The translations under genes and the position numbers were made by a program. A stretch of DNA of 64,000 nt from Sinorhizobium terangae (GTDB lineage: Bacteria; Pseudomonadota; Alphaproteobacteria; Rhizobiales; Rhizobiaceae), in NCBI RefSeq assembly GCF_029714365.1, contig NZ_CP121660.1:1240001-1304000 (forward strand), read 5' to 3'. Below are positions 54,575 through 62,871 of the stretch, piece after piece; within the stretch, counting starts at the first letter, position 1, and each line of letters opens with the position of its first letter. The notes under the pieces are model-generated. The model was given only the letters and a program-made list of their open reading frames with translations, was not told the DNA's origin and made no database searches.

Positions 54575-55588
54575 TTATCCTATCGGGTGTCTGTTGAGGG
54601 CCGAGTAGGCGCCGCTGACATGATGCTCGAGCTGGCGTTCGATATCGGCAAGCAGGCTCGATGCCCCGATGCGGAAGAGATCGGGTTCCAGCCATTCACG
54701 GCCAAGTTCGTCCTTCATGAGGAATTGATAGTTCAGCACATCTTTCGCCGCCGAGATGCCGCCGGCCGGCTTGTAGCCGACCTTGAGCCCGGTGCGCTCC
54801 TGATAGGCCCGGATCATTCTCAGCATGACGAGCGTTACGAGCAGCGTCGCGTTGACACCCTCCTTGCCCGTCGAGGTCTTGATGAAGTCGGCGCCGGCCA
54901 TCATGCAGACGAGCGATGCGCGCGCCACATTGCGCAGGGTCTTGAGATCGCCGGTCGCGAGGATCGCCTTGACATGAGCGTCTCCGCAAGCCGCGCGGAA
55001 ATCGCGCATCTCGTCGTAGAGCGCCTGCCAATTGCCGGTCAGCACATGCTCGCGCGTGATGACGATATCGATCTCCCGCGCGCCATCGGCGACGGAGGCC
55101 TCGATCTCCTTCAACTTCACGTCGTGCGGCACGAGACCCGCCGGAAAGCCGGTGGAGACGGCGGCAACCGGAATACCTGAACCTTCAAGCGCATCTACCG
55201 CCGTCGAAACGAAGCGATGATAGACGCAGACGGCACCGGTCGTGATGCCGCGATCGCCCATGCCGAGCGCATCGAGAATGTCCTGTCGCACTGGCTGGCG
55301 CGCCTTGGCGCATAGCCGCCTGACGCGCTCGGTCGTGTCGTCGCCATTGAGCGTGGTAAGATCGATGCAGGTCACCGCCTTCAGCAGCCAGGCGGCCTGG
55401 GCGTCCTTCTTGACCGTACGCCGCCCCGGCAGTGTCGCAACACGCCGTTCGGCCGCCGACAGATTGACACGCTGATCGACCACCCACGAAAGGTCGAGCT
55501 CGATGCCATCATTGCGCGGCCAATTGTGACCCGCACCGACGATCTTAGCGGATGCCGCCGCCGTGCTCTTCACAGCAAGGTCTTCCAA
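54575..55588 (-). CDS. deoC: Deoxyribose-phosphate aldolase (DeoC)
   Basis: Cleaves 2-deoxyribose-5-phosphate into glyceraldehyde-3-phosphate and acetaldehyde. The 337-residue class I aldolase has Schiff-base Lys237 in ADFIKTSTGK and Lys273 in GYKPAGGIS. It is the longer DeoC form with an extra N-terminal segment (about 45 residues, including GIELDLSWVV). It is 143 bases downstream of deoR and 5 bases upstream of the ALDH16 gene; these two form an operon. Confidence 0.95.
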   Translation of the reverse strand: MEDLAVKSTAAASAKIVGAGHNWPRNDGIELDLSWVVDQRVNLSAAERRVATLPGRRTVKKDAQAAWLLKAVTCIDLTTLNGDDTTERVRRLCAKARQPVRQDILDALGMGDRGITTGAVCVYHRFVSTAVDALEGSGIPVAAVSTGFPAGLVPHDVKLKEIEASVADGAREIDIVITREHVLTGNWQALYDEMRDFRAACGDAHVKAILATGDLKTLRNVARASLVCMMAGADFIKTSTGKEGVNATLLVTLVMLRMIRAYQERTGLKVGYKPAGGISAAKDVLNYQFLMKDELGREWLEPDLFRIGASSLLADIERQLEHHVSGAYSALNRHPIG

Positions 55589-55664
55589 ACGACTACTCCT
55601 CGTATCGCCGATGTCGCCCTCGGGCGCGCATCTTCGCAGCTTTTGTCCGCCTTGGCGATGTTGT

Positions 55665-55697
55665 TATCTTTTTATCTATTTATGTTAGAATTCCACC
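55665..55697 (-). promoter_or_regulatory. deoC promoter region with DeoR-type operator half
   Basis: The 13-base stretch TATGTTAGAATTC (55681-55693) equals the left half and centre of the Escherichia coli deo operator, though the right half is degenerate (CACCA). Next to it is AT-rich TGTTATCTTTTTATC (55660-55674), a possible second half-site. Both lie 72-105 bases upstream of the deoC start on its own strand. Confidence 0.55.
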
Positions 55698-55731
55698 AAA
55701 GCGCCGATCTGTCAAGCAAAGCGCGAAGCGC

Positions 55732-56457
55732 CTATCCGACCGCCGTCTCGCCATCTTCCGTGATCACCGCCCGAAAGGCGCCCGTGGGCGCGAAAAAGGC
55801 CGGCTTCAGCTTGCCGATCTTGCTGCGATCGACGACGAGGTAATTTTCCCGAGCGAGCGAGATCACCTTCTGCTTGATCGACACCTCGTGGAAATGGACG
55901 CAGGTCGCGCCCCGCTGTCGGTCGATCCCGGCGGCGGAGAGAAACGCGACGTTGATACCAAGCCGATCAAGCGTCTCCAGGCCGGAATCGCCTGAAAAGG
56001 ATGCCGACGACGGATGAAAAAGACCACCCAGCATGACGATCCGCACATTGGGTTTCCGGGTCAGGCGGTCGGCCACGTTCAACGAATAACAGACTGCCGT
56101 TATTGAATAATCTTCCGGAATCAGATCGACGAGGTATTCAAGCGTCGTGCCGCAGTCGATGAAGATCGTCTCATCGGGACGAATATACCGTGCGGCATGG
56201 ACGCAGGCCTCGCGCTTGGCGGCCGCATGGCTGTCAGCCGCGCGCGCAAGCTCATAGGGAATGTCGCTTTCGATATCGGCCGCGGGAACGATGTGCCCCC
56301 CGAGATAGCCGAAAAGCCCGGGATTGTCGGCAACGTCGCGGCGCACCGTCATTTCCGATACGCCAAGCAGCGCGGCGGCCTCTTTCAGATGAAGCACGCG
56401 GCGCGCCGAAAGCGCGTCGGTCAAGGTCGTGATACGTGTCGACTTGCGACTGGTCAT
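55732..56457 (-). CDS. DeoR/GlpR family regulator
   Basis: A 241-residue DeoR-family repressor. The N-terminal HTH is KEAAALLGVSEMTVRRDV. The C-terminal DeoRC sensor domain (about 65-230) has IFIDCGTTLEYL and YLVVDRSKIGK, the phosphosugar-binding blocks. The start at 56457 has GGGATC upstream. It precedes deoC on the same strand and probably represses deoC through the operator at 55681. It could be named deoR by context; sequence cannot confirm the effector. Confidence 0.88.
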   Translation of the reverse strand: MTSRKSTRITTLTDALSARRVLHLKEAAALLGVSEMTVRRDVADNPGLFGYLGGHIVPAADIESDIPYELARAADSHAAAKREACVHAARYIRPDETIFIDCGTTLEYLVDLIPEDYSITAVCYSLNVADRLTRKPNVRIVMLGGLFHPSSASFSGDSGLETLDRLGINVAFLSAAGIDRQRGATCVHFHEVSIKQKVISLARENYLVVDRSKIGKLKPAFFAPTGAFRAVITEDGETAVG

Positions 56458-56511
56458 CGATCCCGGTTCTCGCAATCCAGCATGTGAGCGGGAGCTCGCT
56501 AGAAATTTTAT

Positions 56512-56527
56512 TGTGAGAATTATCACA
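56512..56527. promoter_or_regulatory. CRP-like palindrome upstream of deoR-type gene
   Basis: TGTGA-GAATTA-TCACA matches the CRP/FNR-family consensus TGTGA-N6-TCACA exactly and lies 55 bases before the start of the DeoR-type gene. Binding by a rhizobial cAMP receptor is inferred; a DeoR autoregulatory site is an alternative. Confidence 0.5.
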
Positions 56528-56578
56528 GAATCCATCACATCGGCAAGCGGCCTTCCAATCGGTCACCTGGATGCGGCC

Positions 56579-57286
56579 CTAGAGGCTCAGCACGTCTTTC
56601 AGGTCACCACTTTTCTTCGCTCGGAGATCGAGGTCGGCTTCGATGTGATCGATATGTTCTAGCATCAGCCTGCAGGCGGCCTCGACATCTCCTTTCTCTA
56701 AGGCGTCGATGATCTGCTGATGCTCGGCATGACCGCAGCTTGAGACCACCGACTGGCCGTAAAGCGCAATCACCAGCGAGGAACGCGCAATGAGTTCGTC
56801 CATAAAACGCTGGAGAATGGCATTTCCGGTGATCGCCGCGAGCGCCAGGTGAACGTCGCCGGAGGCCTTGATCTCCGCCCGGCGCGCCGACTGGCCACGC
56901 TCATTGGTTAGCCGCTCCTCTGCGGCAAGCAGCGCACGCAACTCCTTGATATGTCGCTTCTCCAGATGACGGGCCGCCTCGCGTAAAAGGCCCGGCTCGA
57001 TAAGTCGGCGCGTCGCGAATATCTGCTGCGCCTCAGCAACCGAGGGGTAGGCGACGAAGGCGCCGCGGTTCTTTTCGACCGTCACGAGCCCTTCGTAGGA
57101 AAGGGCCTGGAGCGCGGCGCGCACGACCGTGCGGCTGACGTTGAAAAGGCCGCCGACGTCGTTTTCGGAAAGCTTCGTTCCGGGCGCCAACCGCCGCTCG
57201 ACGATCGCCTCGCGGATCACGTCACGGATATGCTGGGCGCCGGTGTCGATGGCGTTTTCTGCCGGGGCAAGAGTGGCTGAGGTCAT
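56579..57286 (-). CDS. GntR family regulator, FCD domain
   Basis: A 235-residue GntR/FadR-type regulator. The N-terminal winged helix has ENDVGGLFNVSRTVVRAAL, and the C-terminal FCD domain (about 90-215) has the metal-binding His residues in DVHLALAAITGN, CGHAEHQQI and LEHIDHIE. It diverges from the ABC transporter operon at 57540, and a perfect palindrome lies between them at 57371. Confidence 0.9.
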   Translation of the reverse strand: MTSATLAPAENAIDTGAQHIRDVIREAIVERRLAPGTKLSENDVGGLFNVSRTVVRAALQALSYEGLVTVEKNRGAFVAYPSVAEAQQIFATRRLIEPGLLREAARHLEKRHIKELRALLAAEERLTNERGQSARRAEIKASGDVHLALAAITGNAILQRFMDELIARSSLVIALYGQSVVSSCGHAEHQQIIDALEKGDVEAACRLMLEHIDHIEADLDLRAKKSGDLKDVLSL

Positions 57287-57370
57287 GGGGCTGGGAATCC
57301 GAACAATGTTGACACTCTAACGCGGCGCACGCCGGAAGTGAATCATTAATTGTGCTCAACTCGGCTTTCA

Positions 57371-57382
57371 ATTGTATACAAT
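57371..57382. promoter_or_regulatory. GntR/FCD operator between regulator and transporter operon
   Basis: ATTGTATACAAT is a perfect palindrome of the TTGTATACAA type recognised by many FCD-type GntR regulators. It is 85 bases from the regulator start and 158 bases from the transporter start, in the only spacer between them. The rest of 57287-57539 shows no gene. Confidence 0.65.
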
Positions 57383-57539
57383 ATTGGCAGTCTTTGCCGA
57401 CGACCGCCTACAAAATGTGCAACCGCTCAGGCCAAACCCGCCGGCCGATCGCGGCATCCGAAAACGTGGCCATGGATATCAGGCTTTTTAGCAAACTGGC
57501 ACGCTTGATGCTTCTCTCCTGTCGCAAGGAGAAAACGCC

Positions 57540-58628
57540 ATGTCAAAAGCGGCAGAGATCGATATTGCCTCCGTTTCCAAGATCTACGGATCGACCACCG
57601 CCGTCCATTCGATCAGCCTAAAGATTCCCGCCGGCAGCTATTGCTGCTTTCTCGGACCCTCCGGCTGCGGCAAGACATCGACGCTGCGCATGATTGCCGG
57701 TCACGAGAGCATTTCGTCCGGCGACATTCGTCTCGGCAATACCGTGGTCACGGATTTTCCGCCGGCGAAACGCGGCACGGCGATGATGTTCCAGTCCTAC
57801 GCGCTGTTCCCTCATCTCGATCTCGTCGACAACGTGGCCTTCAGCCTGAAGATGAAGGGCATAGAAAGGGATGAGCGCCGGGCGAAGGCGCTGGAAATGC
57901 TGAAGCTCATGCAGATGGAGGCCTATTCGACGCGTCGCCCGGCGCAGCTTTCCGGCGGCCAGCAGCAGCGCGTGGCGCTTGCCCGGGCGCTCATCACAGA
58001 TCCGGAGGCGCTGCTGCTCGACGAGCCGCTCTCCGCGCTCGATCCCTTCCTGAAGATCCGGATGCGGGCAGAGTTGAAGAAGCTGCAAAAGACGCTCGGT
58101 ATCACCTTCGTCCATGTGACGCACAGCCAGGAAGAGGCGATGGCGCTGGCCGACCTGATCGTCATCATGAACAACGGCCGCATCGAGCAGGCGGCCAAGC
58201 CACGCACCGTTTTCGAAAAGCCGGCAACCGCCTTCGTTGCCCGCTTCATGGGCGACCATAACGTGCTTTCCGGCCGCATCACGGCGATCGGGGACGGCAT
58301 AGTGACGCTGCAGGTGCCCGAAGGCCAGACCTTTGCCGTACGCGATATCGCGCAGGAGGTCGGCAAGCCGATCGACATCGGCATCCGCACCGATCGCGTG
58401 CGTCTCGAACCGGCCTCGGAAAGATCACTGGGCCTCCAAGGTGTCGTCTCGAATGTCGAGTATCGCGGCGCTTCCGTGAGGATCACCGTGATCGGCGCCG
58501 GCAGCGACGACTTCACCGTGATCCTCTCCGACGCGGACTACTTCAGGAAACCGGTCTCCGTGGGCGAAGCGGTGTCCTTGAGCTGGGCCTTGGAGGACGT
58601 GATCCCTCTCGGCCGTCTTTCGGCATAG
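57540..58628 (+). CDS. ABC transporter ATP-binding protein, PotA type
   Basis: A 362-residue ATPase of the polyamine/opine uptake class. Walker A is GPSGCGKTS (39-47), the signature LSGGQQQRVALARAL, Walker B ALLLDEPLSALDP, and a C-terminal TOBE domain (about 280-360) is present. CAAGGAG lies before the ATG. First gene of the operon of ATPase, receptor, two permeases and racemase. Confidence 0.88.
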   Translation: MSKAAEIDIASVSKIYGSTTAVHSISLKIPAGSYCCFLGPSGCGKTSTLRMIAGHESISSGDIRLGNTVVTDFPPAKRGTAMMFQSYALFPHLDLVDNVAFSLKMKGIERDERRAKALEMLKLMQMEAYSTRRPAQLSGGQQQRVALARALITDPEALLLDEPLSALDPFLKIRMRAELKKLQKTLGITFVHVTHSQEEAMALADLIVIMNNGRIEQAAKPRTVFEKPATAFVARFMGDHNVLSGRITAIGDGIVTLQVPEGQTFAVRDIAQEVGKPIDIGIRTDRVRLEPASERSLGLQGVVSNVEYRGASVRITVIGAGSDDFTVILSDADYFRKPVSVGEAVSLSWALEDVIPLGRLSA

Positions 58629-58709
58629 CGAGAAGAGGAAACGCGCGATGCGTTTTCGCCCGCGCCTTGCTCACAAACAACCACCAACCACCAAGAAGGG
58701 GAACTGCGT

Positions 58710-60008
58710 ATGACAACCGAAGCCAAGACACTGAAAGCCCAAAAGGGCATCTCCCGACGCTCGCTGCTTAAGACGGGCGCTGCCGCCGTTGGCGCCATCG
58801 CCGGATCCGGCGTTATCACCGGATTCCCGACCATCTGGGCGCAGAACCCGATCACGCTCCGCCAGTTCGGTACCGGCGTTTCGAACATCAACGCGATCGC
58901 CGAGAAGTGCAAACAGGACCTTGGCATCACGCTGGAAATGACGGCGACCGACTCCGACGCCGCCGCCCAGCGCGCCGTCACCCAGCCGGACTCCTACGAC
59001 ATCGCCGACATCGAATACTGGATCGCCAAGAAGGTCTTCCCGGCTGGCGTCATGCAGCCGATGGATGTCACCAAGATCAAATATTACGACAAGATCGTGC
59101 CGCTCTTCATCAACGGCAAGCTGAAGCCGGACAGCGTAATCGCCCAGGGCACCGCGCCGCACACCGTCGGCTTCGTCGAAGCGCAGGACTCCAAGACCTT
59201 CGCCAAGGCGCCGACGCAATGGATGACCCTCATCCCGACCATCTACAATGCCGACACCCTCGGCATCCGTCCGGATCTCGTCGGTCGCGAGATCACGACC
59301 TGGGCCGACATCATGGATCCCGCCTTCAAAGGCAAGACGGCGCTCCTCAACATCCCTTCGATCGGCATTATGGACGCCGCCATGATCATGGAGGCCATGG
59401 GCAAGATCAAATATGCCGACAAGGGCAACATGACAACGGATGAAATCGACCAGACCATCGATTTCCTCATCAAGGCCAAGCAGGATGGCCAGTTCCGTGC
59501 CTTCTGGAAGTCCTTCGACGAGAGCGTCAACCTGATGGCTTCGGGCGAAGTCGTCATCCAGTCCATGTGGTCGCCGGCCGTCGCCGCCGTCCGCTCCAAG
59601 GGGATCGCCTGCAAATACCAGCCGCTGAAAGAGGGCTATCGCGCCTGGGGCGGCGGGCTCGGTCTTGCCGCCCACCTGCAGGGCGCCCAGCTCGACGCCG
59701 CTTACGAATACATCAATTGGTATCTCTCCGGCTGGGTCGGGGCCTATCTCAACCGCCAGGGTTACTACTCCGCCGCCATGGAGACGGCCAAAGCGCACAT
59801 GTCCGAGGACGAGTGGGGCTTCTGGGTCGAGGGCAAGCCGGCAAAGGGCGACATCCTCTCTCCGGAGGGCAAGGTCATGGAAAAGGCCGGTGCCGTCCGC
59901 GACGGCGGCTCGTTCGAGGAACGTATGGGCAAGGTCGCGTGCTGGAACTCCGTGATGGACGAGGACCGCTACATGGTCCGCCGCTGGAACGAGTTCATCG
60001 CGGCGTAG
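58710..60008 (+). CDS. ABC transporter binding protein, PotD type, Tat-exported
   Basis: A 432-residue periplasmic receptor. The N-terminus has the twin-arginine signal ISRRSLLKTGAAAVGAIAGS, so it is exported folded. The mature part resembles the spermidine/putrescine receptor family (PEVYD-like blocks replaced here by SPEGKVMEKAGAV near the end). The twin-arginine route implies cofactor-assisted or early folding. The substrate is not identifiable. It follows the ATPase by 81 bases and is followed by a hairpin-rich 240-base gap. Confidence 0.87.
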   Translation: MTTEAKTLKAQKGISRRSLLKTGAAAVGAIAGSGVITGFPTIWAQNPITLRQFGTGVSNINAIAEKCKQDLGITLEMTATDSDAAAQRAVTQPDSYDIADIEYWIAKKVFPAGVMQPMDVTKIKYYDKIVPLFINGKLKPDSVIAQGTAPHTVGFVEAQDSKTFAKAPTQWMTLIPTIYNADTLGIRPDLVGREITTWADIMDPAFKGKTALLNIPSIGIMDAAMIMEAMGKIKYADKGNMTTDEIDQTIDFLIKAKQDGQFRAFWKSFDESVNLMASGEVVIQSMWSPAVAAVRSKGIACKYQPLKEGYRAWGGGLGLAAHLQGAQLDAAYEYINWYLSGWVGAYLNRQGYYSAAMETAKAHMSEDEWGFWVEGKPAKGDILSPEGKVMEKAGAVRDGGSFEERMGKVACWNSVMDEDRYMVRRWNEFIAA

Positions 60009-60030
60009 AGGAGATTTGGCCTCACGTTAA

Positions 60031-60230
60031 GCGATCGCCTCTTATCGGAGGCGATTGCCCCTCACCCTTGCCCTCTCGCCGCACGCGGGGAGAGGGGACG
60101 AGGGGCGCGGCTCCCGCACTTTCTCTTCGCGAGGGAAAAGGTAGGACGAGGACAGCGCCGTAAGTCCCTTTCTCCCCGCGAGCGGGGAGAAGGTGCCGGC
60201 AGGCGGATGAGGGGCAGTTTCCAAGGCAAA
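60031..60230. repeat. Hairpin-rich rhizobial-type intergenic repeat after receptor gene
   Basis: A first hairpin, GCGATCGCCTC (60031-60041) with GAGGCGATTGC (60048-60058), has one G-T wobble. It is followed by GC-rich repeated segments containing the perfect stem TTCTCCCCGC-GA-GCGGGGAGAA (60170-60191). The CCCTCACCC and GGATGAGGGG flanks are typical of a repeat found between many rhizobial genes; no coding frame is credible. Confidence 0.65.
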
Positions 60231-60248
60231 ATTGTAAAGGGATTGAGT

Positions 60249-61157
60249 ATGACAGCCGTCGCAAGCTCAGGAGAAATCAAGGCCGGCAAGGCACCACGCT
60301 TCCTCGCCGCACCACAATGGCTGATTGCTTATCTCCAGGCGACGCCGCTCTTCCTGATCCTCGGCTTCTTCTTCATCCTGCCGATCCTGACCATCTTCGT
60401 CGTCAGTTTCTGGGACTACGACTTCGCGGGCATCTACCCGGATTTGCTGACAATGAACTATACGGACACGCTTGGCTCGTGGGTGACGTGGAAGACCTAT
60501 CTCAACACGCTGAAATTCACGGCGATCACCTGGGCGCTGACGCTCGTGATCGGCTTCTGGGTCGCCTACTTCCTCGCCTTCCACATCCGCACGACGACGA
60601 TGCAGATGGTGCTCTTCCTCGTTTGCACCGTGCCGTTCCTCACCTCCAACATCATCCGGATGATCTCCTGGATCCCGGTACTCGGCCGCAACGGCCTCGT
60701 CAACTCGACATTGATCGAGCTCGGCATCGTCCCTGAGCCGATCGAATGGCTGCTCTACTCCGATTTTGCCGTCGTGCTCGCCATGGTGCATCTCAACACG
60801 CTGTTCATGGTGACGCCGATCTTCAACACGCTGATGCGCATCGATCGCTCGCTGATCGAAGCCGCGCGCGATTGCGGCGCGAGCGGCTCACAGATCCTCT
60901 GGAACGTCATCCTGCCGCTGGCAAAGCCGGGTATGGCGATCGGCTCGATCTTCGTCGTGACGCTGGTGATGGCGGATTTTTCCACCGTGCAGGTCATGTC
61001 CGGCGGGCAGAGCGCATCGGTCGCGCTGATGATGAAGAACCAGATGTCGCTGCTTCAATATCCAGCGGCGGCCGCCAACGCCGTCGTGCTGCTGATCGTC
61101 GTTCTTTTGATGGTCGCCGCGATCCTCCGGGTCGTCGATATCAGGAAGGAGCTCTGA
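60249..61157 (+). CDS. ABC transporter permease, PotB type
   Basis: A 302-residue inner-membrane permease with about six helices and docking loop EAARDCGASGSQILWNVILP. The start at 60249 has GGGATTGAGT upstream; the frame to 60207 extends into the repeat. It is followed after one base by the second permease. Confidence 0.88.
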   Translation: MTAVASSGEIKAGKAPRFLAAPQWLIAYLQATPLFLILGFFFILPILTIFVVSFWDYDFAGIYPDLLTMNYTDTLGSWVTWKTYLNTLKFTAITWALTLVIGFWVAYFLAFHIRTTTMQMVLFLVCTVPFLTSNIIRMISWIPVLGRNGLVNSTLIELGIVPEPIEWLLYSDFAVVLAMVHLNTLFMVTPIFNTLMRIDRSLIEAARDCGASGSQILWNVILPLAKPGMAIGSIFVVTLVMADFSTVQVMSGGQSASVALMMKNQMSLLQYPAAAANAVVLLIVVLLMVAAILRVVDIRKEL

Positions 61158-61158
61158 G

Positions 61159-61980
61159 ATGAGCCACGAAAGACGGACTTGGGAATTCTATGTGCTGGCG
61201 GCCTTCTTTGCGCTGTTCGTGCTGTTCCTTTACGGACCGTTGTCGGCGGTCCTGATCCTCTCCTTCCAGGGGCCGGACGGCGGTCTCACCTTTCCGCTGA
61301 ACGGCGTTTCGCTGCACTGGTTCTACAACCTCTTCGAAAAGCAGGCTGTCGGCGATTTCGGCGCCTCGTTCCGCCGGTCGTTCACGCTGGGACTTATGGT
61401 CATGGTCGTTAACGTCGTCGTGGCGCTCTTGGCGGGGCTCGCCTTCCGCCACCGCTTCCGCGGCTCGACGACACTCTTCTACGTGACGGTCGCGAGTCTC
61501 GTCGTGCCCTCGATCATCATTTCGCTTGGCATCGGCGTCGTCTTCCAGCAGTTCGGGTTAAAGCCCGCTTGGTATTCTTCCGGGTTCGGCGCGCACCTCA
61601 CCTGGACGCTGCCCTTCGGCGTGCTGATCATGTTCGCCGTCTTCAACCGCTTCTCGCCCGCCTATGAGGAAGCCGCCCGCGACCTCGGCGCAACGCCATG
61701 GCAGACCTTCCGTCATGTCGTGCTGCCGATGATCGCGCCGAGCCTCGTCGGCGTCGGCCTCTTCGGCTTTACCCTCTCTTATGACGAGTTTGCCCGCACG
61801 CTGATGACGTCGGGCACCTACAACACGCTCCCACTCGAAATCTACGGCATGACGACCAATGTGACGACGCCGGTGCTCTATGCTCTCGGCACGGTCACGA
61901 CGCTGTTCTCCTTCACCATCATCCTCGTCGCTCTCGCCGTCATCCTCGTGCTCAGGCGTCGGCAGGCAAAGATAAGCTGA
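61159..61980 (+). CDS. ABC transporter permease, PotC type
   Basis: A 273-residue permease, six helices, docking loop EAARDLGATPWQTFRHVVLP. It is translationally close to the PotB-type gene and ends 5 bases before the racemase. Nothing unusual. Confidence 0.9.
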   Translation: MSHERRTWEFYVLAAFFALFVLFLYGPLSAVLILSFQGPDGGLTFPLNGVSLHWFYNLFEKQAVGDFGASFRRSFTLGLMVMVVNVVVALLAGLAFRHRFRGSTTLFYVTVASLVVPSIIISLGIGVVFQQFGLKPAWYSSGFGAHLTWTLPFGVLIMFAVFNRFSPAYEEAARDLGATPWQTFRHVVLPMIAPSLVGVGLFGFTLSYDEFARTLMTSGTYNTLPLEIYGMTTNVTTPVLYALGTVTTLFSFTIILVALAVILVLRRRQAKIS

Positions 61981-61985
61981 CATCC

Positions 61986-62717
61986 ATGCGCATTCTGATC
62001 GTCAATCCGAACACCACAGCCTCAATGACGGAAAAGGCTGCGCAAGCAGCGCGCGCCGTCGCCGGACATGGGACCGAAATCGTCGCAGCAACCTCCAGAA
62101 ACGGGCCCGCCTCGATCGAGGGGCACTATGACGGCGCGATTGCTGTACCGGGCCTGCTTCTCGAAATCCGCGCGGGGCAGGCAGCCGGCGCCGATGCCGC
62201 CATCATCGCCTGTTTCGATGACACCGGGCTCGAGGCTGCGCGCACCCTCGCCGACATTCCCGTGCTGGGGCTTTGCGAATCCGCCCTGATGACGGCCGCG
62301 CTTCTGGCCCAACGCTTCACCGCCGTCACCACGCTGGAGCGCTCCCGCGTTCTTATCGAAAACCTCGTCGTGCGCTATGGCATGGGCGGCCGCGCAAAGG
62401 TTCGTGCCGCCGATATTCCGGTGCTCGATCTTGAGGACAAGGACTCGGGCGCGCTCGCCAAGCTCAGGCGCCAGATCGAGTTGGCGCTTACTAAGGACAG
62501 AGCCGAAGCGATCGTTCTTGGCTGCGCCGGCATGACCGATCTAGCGCAGCTTCTGCAGCGCGAATACGGCGTCCCGGTCGTCGATGGCGTCTCAGCGGCG
62601 GTCAAGCAGGCTGAGGCGCTCGTCGCGCAGGGCCTTACGACCAGCAAGCGCGGTTCCTATGCCGCACCGATTGCAAAACCCTACACCGGTTCGATGCAGG
62701 CCTTCGCGCCGGAATAA
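61986..62717 (+). CDS. Hydantoin racemase-like protein (Asp/Glu racemase superfamily)
   Basis: A 243-residue protein of the Asp/Glu/hydantoin racemase family. The two catalytic cysteines are Cys76 in IACFDDTG and Cys180 in VLGCAGM, as in characterised rhizobial hydantoin racemase (Cys76 and Cys181 there). The MRILIVNPNTTASMTEK opening is typical. It is the last gene of the transporter operon, so the racemised compound is probably what is imported. No hydantoinase or carbamoylase gene lies beside it. Confidence 0.87.
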   Translation: MRILIVNPNTTASMTEKAAQAARAVAGHGTEIVAATSRNGPASIEGHYDGAIAVPGLLLEIRAGQAAGADAAIIACFDDTGLEAARTLADIPVLGLCESALMTAALLAQRFTAVTTLERSRVLIENLVVRYGMGGRAKVRAADIPVLDLEDKDSGALAKLRRQIELALTKDRAEAIVLGCAGMTDLAQLLQREYGVPVVDGVSAAVKQAEALVAQGLTTSKRGSYAAPIAKPYTGSMQAFAPE

Positions 62718-62871
62718 GCCTGTCCCTGAGCCCCGCCCAATCAATCGCTCAGGTTGCAGCACCGCTCAAGCGACAGTTGCCGCGGGCCTTTGCCGCATGC
62801 GCGATTGACAAGCCGGCGAGAAGGTTGACAAAGTGACGCTCCATCGAGACGGGCAGCATCGGGGAGGACTT

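Noticed and set aside
60031..60230. CRISPR-like repeats
   Set aside because: Repeated GC-rich segments are palindromes of unequal length without regular spacers; they fit a rhizobial intergenic repeat instead.
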